Positions 8,459 to 16,573 of a stretch of DNA of 64,000 nt are shown here, piece by piece. Position numbers and translations under genes: made by a program. Positions within the stretch are counted from its first letter, which is position 1. Each line of letters begins with the position of its first letter. The stretch comes from JAUWCL01 sp964599375 (GTDB lineage Bacteria > Krumholzibacteriota > Krumholzibacteriia > Krumholzibacteriales > Krumholzibacteriaceae). The stretch is from contig CAZREW010000003.1 in NCBI GenBank assembly GCA_964599375.1, positions 186,001 through 250,000 on the forward strand, written 5' to 3'. The notes under the pieces were generated by a model that was not told the origin of the DNA, did not search any database, and was given only the letters and a program-made list of their open reading frames with translations.

Positions 8459-9565
8459 ATGCAACTCAGGCGAAGCGTCCTACTCGCCCTCATGATCATC
8501 GGTTTCATACTTTTCGAGACGCATTCCTGCTCGGAAGAGCGATCGGTCGAACCGGACAAACCCCTGGAGATAAAGAACGAGCTGCTGGGGGCCAACGATC
8601 TGTATTTTGCCGACGCGGACCACGGATGGGTCGTCGGGCGCATGGGTACGGCCGTGGTGACAGATGACGGAGGAGATACCTGGACCGCCGTCAGGATCGA
8701 CGAACTGGATATAAGGGGAGTCTACTTCTGCGACACGCGCAGTGGATGGATAGTCGGACGCGAGGGAAAGATATACCAGTCGAACGACGGTGGATACTCG
8801 TGGGAAAGGCAGATCTTCACCGGGTATCCCGAGATGGACGACCTCTTCGAAGTGAGATTCGTGAACGATTCCGAGGGATTCATCCTCGGGTACCACGGGG
8901 TGTTCGTTACCGAGGACGGCGGGAGCGACTGGGTCAACAACTGGCTGCCGATAGTCGAGTACCGCGGCGCGTGGTCCATGACGGTGGTGGACGAGGACCA
9001 TGCCTATCTTCTGGGAAGCAAGTGGACTGAATCGGATCCGGAGCTGATATACGCGACTGAGGACGGGGGCCTTACCTGGTCGGCGGTGCCCGGATCAAAC
9101 GCGTCGATACTCAGGGGCATCGTGACAATAGAGTTCCATGACAGGCTTACGGGCTGGGCCGGCGGAGGCGCGGTCATGAAGACGACAGATGGCGGTCGGA
9201 CCTGGACGACCCAGGTGGAGATGGCCACGATCCGCGAGTTCTTCATCCTTGACGACATGTCGGTAATCGGCGTGGGAAAGGGCTCAATTCTTCGCACAGT
9301 CGACGGGGGTGAGACATGGACCGAGGTCGCGCCTGCTGACGGGAGGATCGTCGACCTGCGCGCCGTTCATTTCACCGACCCTGAGCACGGATGGACAGCG
9401 GGAATGGGCAGGGAGGAGATCATAGACGGGCGTTCGATAGCCCACACGGTCCTGCTGACTACGACGGATGGAGGGACGACCTGGTCCCTCAAGGAATTTT
9501 CGTACGAGACGACCGGCCTGGAGGCCGCTGCCCTGGAAGACACGGCCGCTCCGTTCTACGAGTGA
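8459..9565 (+). CDS. exported Ycf48-like beta-propeller protein
   Basis: The 368-residue product starts with a hydrophobic signal segment ending in Cys24. The residues before it (THSC) are a poor lipobox, so lipid attachment is uncertain. The rest is a series of propeller blades in which DGG-x-(T/S)-W recurs (DDGGDTWTAV, NDGGYSWERQ, EDGGSDWVNN, EDGGLTWSAV, TDGGRTWTTQ, VDGGETWTEV, TDGGTTWSLK) and blades open with phrases such as ADHGWVVGR or TGWAGGG. This is the BNR/Ycf48 pattern. Ycf48 helps assemble photosystem II in phototrophs; in other bacteria such proteins have unknown periplasmic roles. The start at 8459 follows GGCGGGAG. The 161 bases upstream hold no other gene. Confidence 0.85.
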   Translation: MQLRRSVLLALMIIGFILFETHSCSEERSVEPDKPLEIKNELLGANDLYFADADHGWVVGRMGTAVVTDDGGDTWTAVRIDELDIRGVYFCDTRSGWIVGREGKIYQSNDGGYSWERQIFTGYPEMDDLFEVRFVNDSEGFILGYHGVFVTEDGGSDWVNNWLPIVEYRGAWSMTVVDEDHAYLLGSKWTESDPELIYATEDGGLTWSAVPGSNASILRGIVTIEFHDRLTGWAGGGAVMKTTDGGRTWTTQVEMATIREFFILDDMSVIGVGKGSILRTVDGGETWTEVAPADGRIVDLRAVHFTDPEHGWTAGMGREEIIDGRSIAHTVLLTTTDGGTTWSLKEFSYETTGLEAAALEDTAAPFYE

Positions 9566-9591
9566 CATAGCCTGCCCCGGGCAAAAAAAAC

Positions 9592-9618
9592 TTGACCATT
9601 TGTGGACCTTGCTATAAT
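9592..9618 (+). promoter_or_regulatory. extended -10 promoter in front of a short terminated transcript
   Basis: TTGACC (9592-9597) is followed after 15 bases by TATAAT (9613-9618), preceded by the TGC of an extended -10 element. Transcription would begin near 9625. Confidence 0.6.
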
Positions 9619-9624
9619 CTCACC

Positions 9625-9765
9625 GTTTTATTGACCGATCTTCGAAAAAGAAACGACAGGTATGGAGAGAGCTTACGACAATCCTATTGCTCCGCGACCC
9701 GGTATGCCCGGGCGTTATATCAGCATGCCTTATAATGTGCTTCCCGTCCGGGAAGCATTTTTTTT
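9625..9765 (+). ncRNA. candidate small RNA or attenuated leader upstream of the zinc-ribbon gene
   Basis: The stretch lies between a good promoter (9592-9618) and a strong intrinsic terminator (9738-9765), giving a transcript of about 140 bases. It holds a second small hairpin, CCCGG-TATGC-CCGGG at 9698-9712. It also contains an ATG at 9662 whose frame runs 41 codons through the terminator to a TGA at 9785-9787, just before the next gene's start at 9790. Either the transcript is a free-standing small RNA, or it is a leader in which translation of the short ORF governs readthrough. It does not look like 6S RNA, SRP RNA or tmRNA. Confidence 0.4.
9738..9765 (+). terminator. intrinsic terminator in the leader of the zinc-ribbon gene
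   Basis: TGCTTCCCG (9738-9746) pairs perfectly with CGGGAAGCA (9749-9757) and is followed by eight Ts (9758-9765). It lies 24 bases before the start codon at 9790 and faces the same way, so it would block transcription of that gene unless relieved. Confidence 0.85.
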
Positions 9766-9789
9766 ATCAGTGAGAGGTGCAGATTGATC

Positions 9790-10509
9790 ATGACGACCGA
9801 AAGCGACATCCAGTTCCTGATCCAGCTGGCCCAGAAGGACCTCGAGATAAAGGAGAACAGGCGGCTTCTCGATACAGCACCGCTCACGATCGAAAAGCTA
9901 GAAAAAGAAGTGAGCGATATGGATGCCCGGTACACCGAGGCCGAGGCGCAGATGGAGAAGCTAAAGGGTGAGAAGGTCCGGCTGGAACTGGATGTGAAGG
10001 ATGAGCGCGCGGCCATAGACAAGAAAAAGAACGAGCAGCTTACGGTGAAAGACAACAAGGAGTACGCTGCGAAGACCTCTGAGATCCAGTTTCTCGAGAA
10101 GAAGATTGATCAGCACGAGAGCCGCATACTGGAGATACTCGACATGATGGAGGCGGAAAAAAAGGAAGTAGATGCCGCCACGGAGAAGATTAACACGGAG
10201 CGGGACGCCAAGCTTGCCGCGAAAAAGGACTGGGAAGACAAGATCCAGAAGGCGGAATCGGACCTTCTGAAGCTGAAAGAAGAAAAAAACAGGACGCTTC
10301 CACTGCTCTCGGAGAAGATAAGAAAGCGCTACGAGCGTATACTCAAAGTGAAAGGGGATTCAGGCGTCGCGAACTTGATCGGAGACGTATGCCAGGGCTG
10401 TTTCAGCCGGGTCCCTCCCCAGCATGCTCACGAGGTAAGGAGAAACGACACCATCCTGACATGTGAGGCCTGCGGACGGATACTGATATACTTTCCGGTC
10501 GACAAGTGA
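9790..10509 (+). CDS. coiled-coil protein with C-terminal C4 zinc ribbon
   Basis: The 239-residue protein is a long charged coiled coil from about residue 10 to 180, followed by a zinc ribbon with two CxxC pairs (CQGC near residue 203, CEAC near 225). This is the zf-RING_7 (PF02591) family, relatives of which include Chlamydia CdsZ and Helicobacter FlgZ, implicated as adaptors or regulators. No enzymatic activity is expected. The start is ATG 9790 with GAGAGGTG upstream. The stop overlaps the GTG codon that could start the RNase H gene. Pairing of this family with RNase HI genes is seen in other bacteria too. Expression may depend on the terminator just upstream. Confidence 0.85.
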   Translation: MTTESDIQFLIQLAQKDLEIKENRRLLDTAPLTIEKLEKEVSDMDARYTEAEAQMEKLKGEKVRLELDVKDERAAIDKKKNEQLTVKDNKEYAAKTSEIQFLEKKIDQHESRILEILDMMEAEKKEVDAATEKINTERDAKLAAKKDWEDKIQKAESDLLKLKEEKNRTLPLLSEKIRKRYERILKVKGDSGVANLIGDVCQGCFSRVPPQHAHEVRRNDTILTCEACGRILIYFPVDK

Positions 10510-10520
10510 CCGGATTCCTG

Positions 10521-11165
10521 ATGAAGAAGAATCTCAAGAAGATACTCGAACTTCTGGCGGGCGGCCTTCCTCTCGAGAACGCATGGGAACAGGCAGGGTT
10601 CCACGCCCGTACCGAGGCTGAAGAGGCCCTGCGTGAGATGGCCGCCGAGCTCGGAAGGGAAGAGGAGGCCGTAAGTCCCGGACCAGCGGCTACGACCAAG
10701 CCCGTGTCGGCAGGCACGTCCGTGAAGACAGTCGATATCACCGGCATGATGATATCGCGGCTGATCGTGCACGCGGACGGTGCATCGAGGGGCAACCCCG
10801 GACCGGCAGCAGCAGCGGTGGTCGCTTACGATACGGACGGTACGGAGCTGGCTTCCCGGGCGAAGCAGCTCGGGACCGCGACGAACAACGTCGCGGAATA
10901 CAGTGCTTGCATCCTTGCCCTCGAGCTTGCGGCCGATTTCGGTGCGCCTGAGGTCACAGTCCGTATGGACAGTGAACTCGTTGTCAAGCAGATGAACGGT
11001 GAATACAAGATCAAAAACGAGAAACTGGCCGCCCTCGCGGGACAGGTCCGCGAGCTTGCGGCAGGATTCCGCAGATGCGTCTGGGAGCACGTTCCGAGAT
11101 CAGGGAACGCGGCGGCTGACAGGCTCGCGAACAAGATCCTCGACGAAGAAGCTTCCAGAAGATAG
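10521..11165 (+). CDS. RNase HI-family protein with an N-terminal extension
   Basis: The C-terminal 140 residues are a type 1 RNase H fold. The first catalytic Asp is in VHADGASRGNPGP, the Glu in NNVAEYSACILALELA, the second Asp in VRMDSELVVKQMNGEYK, and the last in RSGNAAADRLAN. This is the RnhC/YpdQ-like branch that cleaves RNA in RNA-DNA hybrids. The first 75 residues are an extra helical segment (KKNLKKILELLAGG) joined by a Pro/Ala/Thr linker and do not resemble the usual hybrid-binding domain. I chose ATG 10521; an in-frame GTG at 10506 that overlaps the previous stop is equally possible. Confidence 0.88.
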   Translation: MKKNLKKILELLAGGLPLENAWEQAGFHARTEAEEALREMAAELGREEEAVSPGPAATTKPVSAGTSVKTVDITGMMISRLIVHADGASRGNPGPAAAAVVAYDTDGTELASRAKQLGTATNNVAEYSACILALELAADFGAPEVTVRMDSELVVKQMNGEYKIKNEKLAALAGQVRELAAGFRRCVWEHVPRSGNAAADRLANKILDEEASRR

Positions 11166-11177
11166 ATCCGGCAATCT

Positions 11178-11206
11178 TTGACCTTCGGACCCAGCTGTGA
11201 TATATT
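11178..11206 (+). promoter_or_regulatory. promoter of rnpB
   Basis: TTGACC (11178-11183) and TATATT (11201-11206) are spaced by 17 bases. Transcription would begin near 11213, about 27 bases before the mature RNA. Confidence 0.7.
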
Positions 11207-11239
11207 GACGCGAGAAGGCTGTCCCTATCAGATCATGGA

Positions 11240-11613
11240 CGGCGGAGCGGATAGGATGATCGCGGGCCCCCTCCGGGGTGCCCGAGGAAAGTCCGAGCTC
11301 CACAGGGCAGGGTGCTGGGTAACTCCCAGTGGGGGCGACCCCAAGGAAAGTGCCACAGAAAAGATACCGCCGCCGGCTTGCCGGCGGTAAGGGTGAAAAG
11401 GCGAGGTAAGAGCTCACCGGTGCTCCCGGCGACGGGAGCAGCCAGGTAAACCCCACCCGGAGAAAGACCAAATAGAAGAGGAGAAGCGGCCCGCTTCGTT
11501 CGACTCTCGGGTAGGTCGATCGTGGCCAGCGGAAACGCCGGCCCCAGATAAATGATCATCACCGGTCCGCTTGCGGGCCGGGACAGAACTCGGCTTACAA
11601 GTCCGCTCCACCG
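11240..11613 (+). ncRNA. rnpB: RNase P RNA (bacterial class A)
   Basis: RNase P RNA is the catalytic RNA that removes tRNA 5' leaders. The conserved core is plain: GAGGAAAGTCCGAGCTCCAC (11283 onward), CAGGGCAGGGTGCTGGGTAA, the P-loop stretch AAGGGTGAAAAGGCGAGGTA, TAAACCCCACCCGGAG, AGACCAAATAGAAGAG, and 3' GGACAGAACTCGGCTTAC. The ends were set by helix P1, where GGCGGAGCGGA near 11241-11251 pairs with TCCGCTCCACC near 11602-11612 with one mismatch. It follows the RNase H gene and precedes recJ. Overlapping open frames on both strands are not genes. Confidence 0.97.
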
Positions 11614-11644
11614 TTCTTGCGTATAATAGAAACGCGAGGCTAAT

Positions 11645-13372
11645 ATGTCTTCCTGGCTCGTCCGGCCGGTCGACGCCGGCACACTTACCGAGCTTAGTGC
11701 GGGGCTCGGGATTTCCGCGACAGCGGCGCACGTCCTCGCCTCGCGGGGAGTCCGCACCGTCGAAGAAGCGAGACGATTCTTCTCACCCTCCATGGACCAG
11801 CTTCACGACCCGTTCCTCTTCAGCGAGATGCGGGAAGCGGTAAAAGCGGTAAGGGAAGCCGTATCGGCCGGAAGCAGGATACTGGTCCACGGTGACTATG
11901 ATGCCGACGGTATTTGCGGTACCTCCGTCCTCTTCGAAGGGCTTCGCTCGATCGGCGCGGACGTGCACTACTTCATCCCGGACAGGAAGAAGGACGGATA
12001 CGGGATGGCGAGGCGCATCACCGAGAGAAGTCTCGAGGTGGGCCTCGGGCTGGTGATCACTGTCGACTGCGGATCGAGCGACGGCGACATCGTAGAGGAA
12101 CTCGCCGAAGGCGGCATCCCGGTCATAGTCACCGACCATCACGAGATAGGGGAGAGGGTCCCGGCGGCGAAAGCGTTCATAAACGCGAAAGTGCCGGGCG
12201 AGACTTATCCCTTCACAGAGCTCTCGGGCGCCGGAGTGGCGTATAAGCTCCTCCAGGGTATCGAGAAGGATATGGGCATCGACATGAAGCTCGAAAACCT
12301 TCTCGACCTGGTGGCCGTGGGAACGCTCGGTGATTACGTTCCCCTGGTAGACGAGAACAGGTCGCTTGTGACTCTCGGGATGGCAGAACTGGAGAAATGG
12401 CGGCGGCCTGGATTCGCCGCGCTGCGCCGGGAGTGCGGGCTTGCCGAGACAGGTTTCTCCGCTCGCCAGATATGCTTTACCATAGTGCCTAGGCTGAATT
12501 CCCCCGGAAGGATCGGTAGCGCGCGCAGCGTTGTGGAACTTCTGACGACGTCCGACTCGGAAGAAGCGGCTGCCATCGCCGGTGAGATAGAGGACAAGAA
12601 CAGACAGCGCAGGGCCCACGACAGCCAGGTCACTGAAGAGGCCTGCTATCTCGCCGATATAATGCTCAAGAGAAGCGAACCTAATGCCCTTGTGTTCTCG
12701 TCATCCTCTTGGCACGAGGGAGTAGTTGGCATCGGGGCGGCAAGGCTTGCCGAGAATTACGGGGTACCGTCCGTGCTGATCGCGGTGCGCGACGGCATAG
12801 GCAAGGGATCAGTGAGATCTTCAGGCGGCATCAACATCCGCGATACCCTGGAAAAATGTTCGAAGTTCCTTCCGGCTTTCGGGGGGCACAGGGAAGCGGG
12901 CGGATTCACGATCAAGGAAGAAGACATCCCGGCGTTCAACCGGTGTTTCAACAAGGCTGTAGCCGAAGCGTCCGGTGAGGGTGACGGTCAAGTACATATA
13001 TACGCTGATGCCGAGATAACCCTTGCCGACTGCGAACTCGGGCTTATCGGATTCATCGAACGGCTTTCGCCCTTCGGTCCGGGCAACCACGAGCCGCTCG
13101 TAATGATCCGTGATCTCGACGTCCTCGATAAGACACGGGTCGTAGGCAAGCATCATCTGAGGCTCGCCGTCGCGAACGCGGACGGGATGTCTCTGGAGAT
13201 GATCGGCTTTTCGCTAGGGAAGAGCTGGAAGCCATGGGATGTCATCGGAGGGAAGATCGATGTCCTCGCTCATCTGAGGCGGAACGTCTGGAAAGGCAAG
13301 GAGGAAGCGCAGATACAGGTGACGCTGATGCATCAGACGGCGGAGCCAGCGGCGCTGAGGGAAGAACGGTAG
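11645..13372 (+). CDS. recJ: single-stranded-DNA exonuclease RecJ
   Basis: RecJ degrades single-stranded DNA 5' to 3' in recombination and repair. The 575-residue protein has the DHH phosphoesterase motifs: HGDYDADGICGT near residue 80, DCGSSDGD near 140, and DHHE near 166. The DHHA1 domain follows with SSGGINIRD and GGHREAGGFTI near 405-425. A C-terminal OB-like segment includes GPGNHEPL. The length is standard. The start follows rnpB by 31 bases. TATAAT at 11622-11627 could be a -10 element, but I found no matching -35. The gene leads the recJ-dtd-maf-yjbQ-mtnA run. Confidence 0.95.
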   Translation: MSSWLVRPVDAGTLTELSAGLGISATAAHVLASRGVRTVEEARRFFSPSMDQLHDPFLFSEMREAVKAVREAVSAGSRILVHGDYDADGICGTSVLFEGLRSIGADVHYFIPDRKKDGYGMARRITERSLEVGLGLVITVDCGSSDGDIVEELAEGGIPVIVTDHHEIGERVPAAKAFINAKVPGETYPFTELSGAGVAYKLLQGIEKDMGIDMKLENLLDLVAVGTLGDYVPLVDENRSLVTLGMAELEKWRRPGFAALRRECGLAETGFSARQICFTIVPRLNSPGRIGSARSVVELLTTSDSEEAAAIAGEIEDKNRQRRAHDSQVTEEACYLADIMLKRSEPNALVFSSSSWHEGVVGIGAARLAENYGVPSVLIAVRDGIGKGSVRSSGGINIRDTLEKCSKFLPAFGGHREAGGFTIKEEDIPAFNRCFNKAVAEASGEGDGQVHIYADAEITLADCELGLIGFIERLSPFGPGNHEPLVMIRDLDVLDKTRVVGKHHLRLAVANADGMSLEMIGFSLGKSWKPWDVIGGKIDVLAHLRRNVWKGKEEAQIQVTLMHQTAEPAALREER

Positions 13373-13383
13373 AGGCACATCAG

Positions 13384-13830
13384 ATGCGGACAGTCGTGCA
13401 GAGGGTAAGCGAAGCCAGTGTCGTTGTAGACGGGAAGACGATCGCGTCCATAGGACGTGGTATCCTCGTGCTGGCCGCTTTCCGCACTGGAGACACTCCG
13501 GAGGACCTCGACTGGATGGCCCGTAAATGTCTCGACCTGAGGATATTCGATGATGAAGAAGGGAAGATGAACCTTTCAGTCATGGAGACCGGCGGAGAAG
13601 TGCTGATCGTATCACAGTTCACGCTGTACGGGAACTGCCGGAAGGGGAGAAGACCGGCTTACACTGACAGCGCTCCGGGGCCAGAGGCTATGAGGCTCTA
13701 CCGCGAGTTCGTCGACAATATCTCCTCGAAGTGGCCGAGATGCGCCGAGGGAGAATTCGGCGCCATGATGGATATAAAGCTGGTAAACGACGGCCCCGTG
13801 ACACTGATCGTGGACAGGGAGATGAGATGA
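13384..13830 (+). CDS. dtd: D-aminoacyl-tRNA deacylase
   Basis: The enzyme hydrolyses D-amino acids from mischarged tRNA. The 148-residue product begins MRTVVQRVSEASVVVDG and carries both signature motifs, SQFTLYGNC near residue 79 and NDGPVTL near residue 137 (the cis Gly-Pro motif that excludes L-amino acids). The length matches E. coli Dtd. The reading frame stays open upstream into the recJ 3' end, but the family start is clearly ATG 13384. The stop overlaps the maf ATG (ATGA), suggesting translational coupling. Confidence 0.96.
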   Translation: MRTVVQRVSEASVVVDGKTIASIGRGILVLAAFRTGDTPEDLDWMARKCLDLRIFDDEEGKMNLSVMETGGEVLIVSQFTLYGNCRKGRRPAYTDSAPGPEAMRLYREFVDNISSKWPRCAEGEFGAMMDIKLVNDGPVTLIVDREMR

Positions 13831-14426
13831 ATCCCTTCGTGCCGTATTCTCTGCAGGAGAGGCTTCTTCTCGCATCTGCCTCTCCCAGGCGCAGGGAGAT
13901 ACTCGAGAACCTGGGGTTTGAGTTCGAAGTGCTTACCTCGGACGTAGACGAGTCGGAGGTGCCATGGAGAGATCCGGTGGGAAGCGTGAAGCTGCTCGCC
14001 GAGATCAAGGGAGTCGAGGCGCAGGTGGCCCGCCCCAGGAAGACGATCATCGCCGCGGACACGATTGTGCTGTGCGACGGTAAGGTGATGGGCAAGCCAT
14101 CAGACCAGGGAGAGGCGGGTGAGATGCTGGAAACCCTGTCGGGAAGGATGCACGAGGTCGTCACCGGCATAGCGCTGATCGCGCCGCCGAATATAAGGTT
14201 GATCGATTCCGAGAGCACGAAGGTCTTCTTCCGCGAGATCAGCGCACGGGAGATCTCAAGGTATATTGAGACGAGAGAGCCATTCGACAAGGCGGGTGCG
14301 TACGCGATACAGGGGTACGCGTCTGCGTTCATCGAGAAGATAGACGGATGCTATTTCAACGTCGTAGGACTGCCGGTGACGAGGCTCTTCAGCATGTTCC
14401 GTGCTCTGGAGGGGATGACCGGATGA
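13827..14426 (+). CDS. maf: Maf-like nucleotide pyrophosphatase
   Basis: Maf proteins hydrolyse non-canonical or surplus nucleoside triphosphates to monophosphates. The 199-residue product has the signature LLLASASPRRREILENLGF near residue 13, AADTIVLCDGKVMGKP near 72-87, the SGRMHEVVTG motif near 102, and DKAGAYAIQGYA near 153. The ATG at 13827 overlaps the dtd stop by four bases, and the stop overlaps the next gene's ATG in the same way, so dtd-maf-yjbQ are tightly coupled. Confidence 0.95.
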   Translation: MNPFVPYSLQERLLLASASPRRREILENLGFEFEVLTSDVDESEVPWRDPVGSVKLLAEIKGVEAQVARPRKTIIAADTIVLCDGKVMGKPSDQGEAGEMLETLSGRMHEVVTGIALIAPPNIRLIDSESTKVFFREISAREISRYIETREPFDKAGAYAIQGYASAFIEKIDGCYFNVVGLPVTRLFSMFRALEGMTG

Positions 14427-14842
14427 CAGCAAGCGAAAGCCAGTACGGGTTCGAGACGGAAGGCGACGGGACGATAGTCGACATAACCGCCGCGGCGCGG
14501 GAATTCGTCTCGGGCAGTGGGGTGACCACCGGCCAGATGACCGCCATGGTCCCGGGCTCGACTGCCGGGATAACGACCATAGAATACGAACCGGGACTGC
14601 TTCGTGACCTTCCCGGGTTCTTTGAGAGGATCATTCCTTCGGGAGTGACGTACGGGCATGACGCGACATGGGGTGACGGGAACGGCTTTTCCCATCTCAG
14701 GTCGGCGCTTGTCGGGCCTTCGGTCACAGTGCCCGTGTCAGGGGGCGAGCTTGTCCTCGGGACCTGGCAGCAGATAGTGTTCCTGGAATTCGATAACAAG
14801 CCCCGCAGCCGCAGGGTCCATTTCAGTTTGGTAGGTGAATAG
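14423..14842 (+). CDS. YjbQ/UPF0047 family protein
   Basis: The 139-residue protein belongs to the YjbQ family, shown by GHDATWGDGNGFSHLRSALV near residue 73-92 and GTWQQIVFLEFDNKPRSRRV near the C terminus. The HxxxxWGDGN-xxSH core is the putative metal and phosphate site. Members have been annotated as secondary thiamine-phosphate synthases because E. coli YjbQ can replace ThiE weakly; the physiological role is unsettled. The gene overlaps maf by four bases. Confidence 0.92.
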   Translation: MTASESQYGFETEGDGTIVDITAAAREFVSGSGVTTGQMTAMVPGSTAGITTIEYEPGLLRDLPGFFERIIPSGVTYGHDATWGDGNGFSHLRSALVGPSVTVPVSGGELVLGTWQQIVFLEFDNKPRSRRVHFSLVGE

Positions 14843-15979
14843 GTGGAGATGATCGTCAGGACGGTTGACTATATCAGGGGGATGGTCGTCATCATCGACC
14901 AGACGCTACTTCCGGTCGAGGAGAAGTACGTGCCTCTCAGGGACCCGGAGGAGCTCGCGGCCGCCATCCGCGTCATGAAGGTAAGAGGCGCTCCCGCTAT
15001 CGGTATAGCGGCCGCGCACGGCGTTCTTCTCGAGCTGGAGAACCTGATAATAGAAAGCCTGGACGTTCCGCCCGATTTCATATTCGATCACGCATCGCCT
15101 CCGGCCTCTTTCGACCCGTCGGGTATCGATGGGCCGGCTGTCGCGGCCAGGCTCCTCGAGGTCGCCGACATGCTCACGGGGACGAGACCGACAGCGGTAA
15201 ACCTTTCCTGGGCGCTGGAGCGGATGAGAAAGGCGATAGTGAGGAGCGGTGGGGACATCACGCTTCTCGCCAGGAACGTCTCCGCCGAGGCGTTCGCCAT
15301 ACATGACGGGGAGCTCGAGACGGACCGCCGTATAGGCGAGAACGGTGCGGCCCTCCTACAGGACGGAATGACAGTCCTCACTCATTGCAACGCGGGGGGG
15401 CTGGCCACGGCAGGCTACGGGACCGCTCTCGCGGTGATCAAGACGGCCTGCGGGCAGGGAAAGAAGATATCGGTCTACGCCGACGAGACAAGGCCGCTGT
15501 TGCAGGGTGCGAGGCTTACAGCATGGGAGCTTTCACGCGCCGGGATCGATGTCACAGTCCTATGCGATGACGCCGCTGCCTCACTCTTCGCAGCGGGAAG
15601 GGTAGACGCGGTCATGACAGGCGCAGACAGGATAGTCCTCAGTGGCGACTCGGCGAACAAGATAGGGACCCTCGGACTGGCCATCCTCTGCGAGAAATAC
15701 GGTGTTCCAATGTATATCGCTGCCCCCTGGTCGACCTTCGACCTTGTTACAGGAGACGGTTCCGGGATACCTATCGAGCAGCGCGATCCCTCGGAGGTCA
15801 GGCATTTCGCCGGCGTTATGATCGCCCCCGCTGAGGCGAAAGTGTACAATCCGGCTTTTGACGTGACACCGGCCGGCCTTCTATCTGCAATAATAACAGA
15901 TACATGTGTGATCGAGAAGCCTGACAGGGAGAAGATCCTGGCCGCGGCGAAGGCGGCTGGGATCCCCAGGCCCGATTGA
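14843..15979 (+). CDS. mtnA: S-methyl-5-thioribose-1-phosphate isomerase
   Basis: MtnA converts methylthioribose-1-phosphate to methylthioribulose-1-phosphate in methionine salvage. The 378-residue protein has VRGAPAIGIAAAHGV near residue 48, the catalytic Cys in THCNAGGLATAGYGTA near 180, ADETRPLLQGARLTAWEL near 213, and catalytic Asp in TGADRIV near 260, plus NKIGT. It is about 25 residues longer than usual because of an insertion near residues 72-95. Translation probably starts at GTG 14843 with GTAGGTG upstream; ATG 14849 is the alternative. No other salvage gene is adjacent. The family resembles eIF-2B subunits, but these motifs favour MtnA. Confidence 0.92.
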   Translation: MEMIVRTVDYIRGMVVIIDQTLLPVEEKYVPLRDPEELAAAIRVMKVRGAPAIGIAAAHGVLLELENLIIESLDVPPDFIFDHASPPASFDPSGIDGPAVAARLLEVADMLTGTRPTAVNLSWALERMRKAIVRSGGDITLLARNVSAEAFAIHDGELETDRRIGENGAALLQDGMTVLTHCNAGGLATAGYGTALAVIKTACGQGKKISVYADETRPLLQGARLTAWELSRAGIDVTVLCDDAAASLFAAGRVDAVMTGADRIVLSGDSANKIGTLGLAILCEKYGVPMYIAAPWSTFDLVTGDGSGIPIEQRDPSEVRHFAGVMIAPAEAKVYNPAFDVTPAGLLSAIITDTCVIEKPDREKILAAAKAAGIPRPD

Positions 15980-16003
15980 CCCGCCTCACAGGTCAAACGC
16001 GTC

Positions 16004-16032
16004 TTGACATCATGAGCTAACCCATATATATT
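16004..16032 (+). promoter_or_regulatory. promoter of the rplM-rpsI operon
   Basis: A consensus TTGACA (16004-16009) and TATATT (16027-16032) are spaced by 17 bases. The leader would be about 42 bases. Confidence 0.8.
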
Positions 16033-16081
16033 TGAACTTCTTTACCGGAATATATCGGAAAAGTGTACGGAGGACTGAAAA

Positions 16082-16513
16082 ATGCAGAAGACCACGGTTC
16101 TCAGACCGGGAGAGTTTGAGAGAGACTGGTACGTCGTGGATGCGAGCGGCAAGACGCTCGGAAGACTCGCGACCAGAGTCGCGACTATCCTCAGGGGCAA
16201 GAACAAGCCGGGATACGCCCCCTACATGGATGTCGGCGATTTTGTGGTCGTTGTGAACGCCGACAAGATCCACGTCACAGGCAACAAGATGGAGGACAAG
16301 ACCTACTGGAGCCACACCAAGTATCCGGGTGGTATCCGCCTTGTCAGCCTGAAGGACAAGATGGAGAAGGACCCCACCTTCGCCGTCACCAACGCTGTCA
16401 GGGGGATGCTGCCCCACAACAAGCTGGGACGCAGGCTCCTGAAGAAACTGAAGGTCTACGCGGGGGAAAAGCACCCACACGAGTCGCAGCAGCCGAAGGT
16501 GCTCGAGCTCTAG
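16082..16513 (+). CDS. rplM: 50S ribosomal protein L13
   Basis: The 143-residue protein has the full L13 pattern: ERDWYVVDASGKTLGRLATR at about 15-34, NKPGYAPYMDVGDFVVVVNA, the SHTKYPGG stretch, AVRGMLPHNKLGRRLLKKLK near 108-127, and a C-terminal HPHESQQPKVLEL. It heads the conserved L13-S9 operon. GGAGG at 16069-16073 serves as the ribosome site. Confidence 0.98.
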   Translation: MQKTTVLRPGEFERDWYVVDASGKTLGRLATRVATILRGKNKPGYAPYMDVGDFVVVVNADKIHVTGNKMEDKTYWSHTKYPGGIRLVSLKDKMEKDPTFAVTNAVRGMLPHNKLGRRLLKKLKVYAGEKHPHESQQPKVLEL

Positions 16514-16573
16514 GGATGGACACGGCCCCGTATCACTGGCGGCACGTTATCAGCCGGAAGGAGGTGTAAAGAC

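Noticed and set aside
9625..9765. 6S RNA, SRP RNA or tmRNA in the short terminated transcript
   Set aside because: No long bulged hairpin as in 6S RNA, no GGAAGCAGC-type SRP loop, and no tRNA-like ends as in tmRNA.
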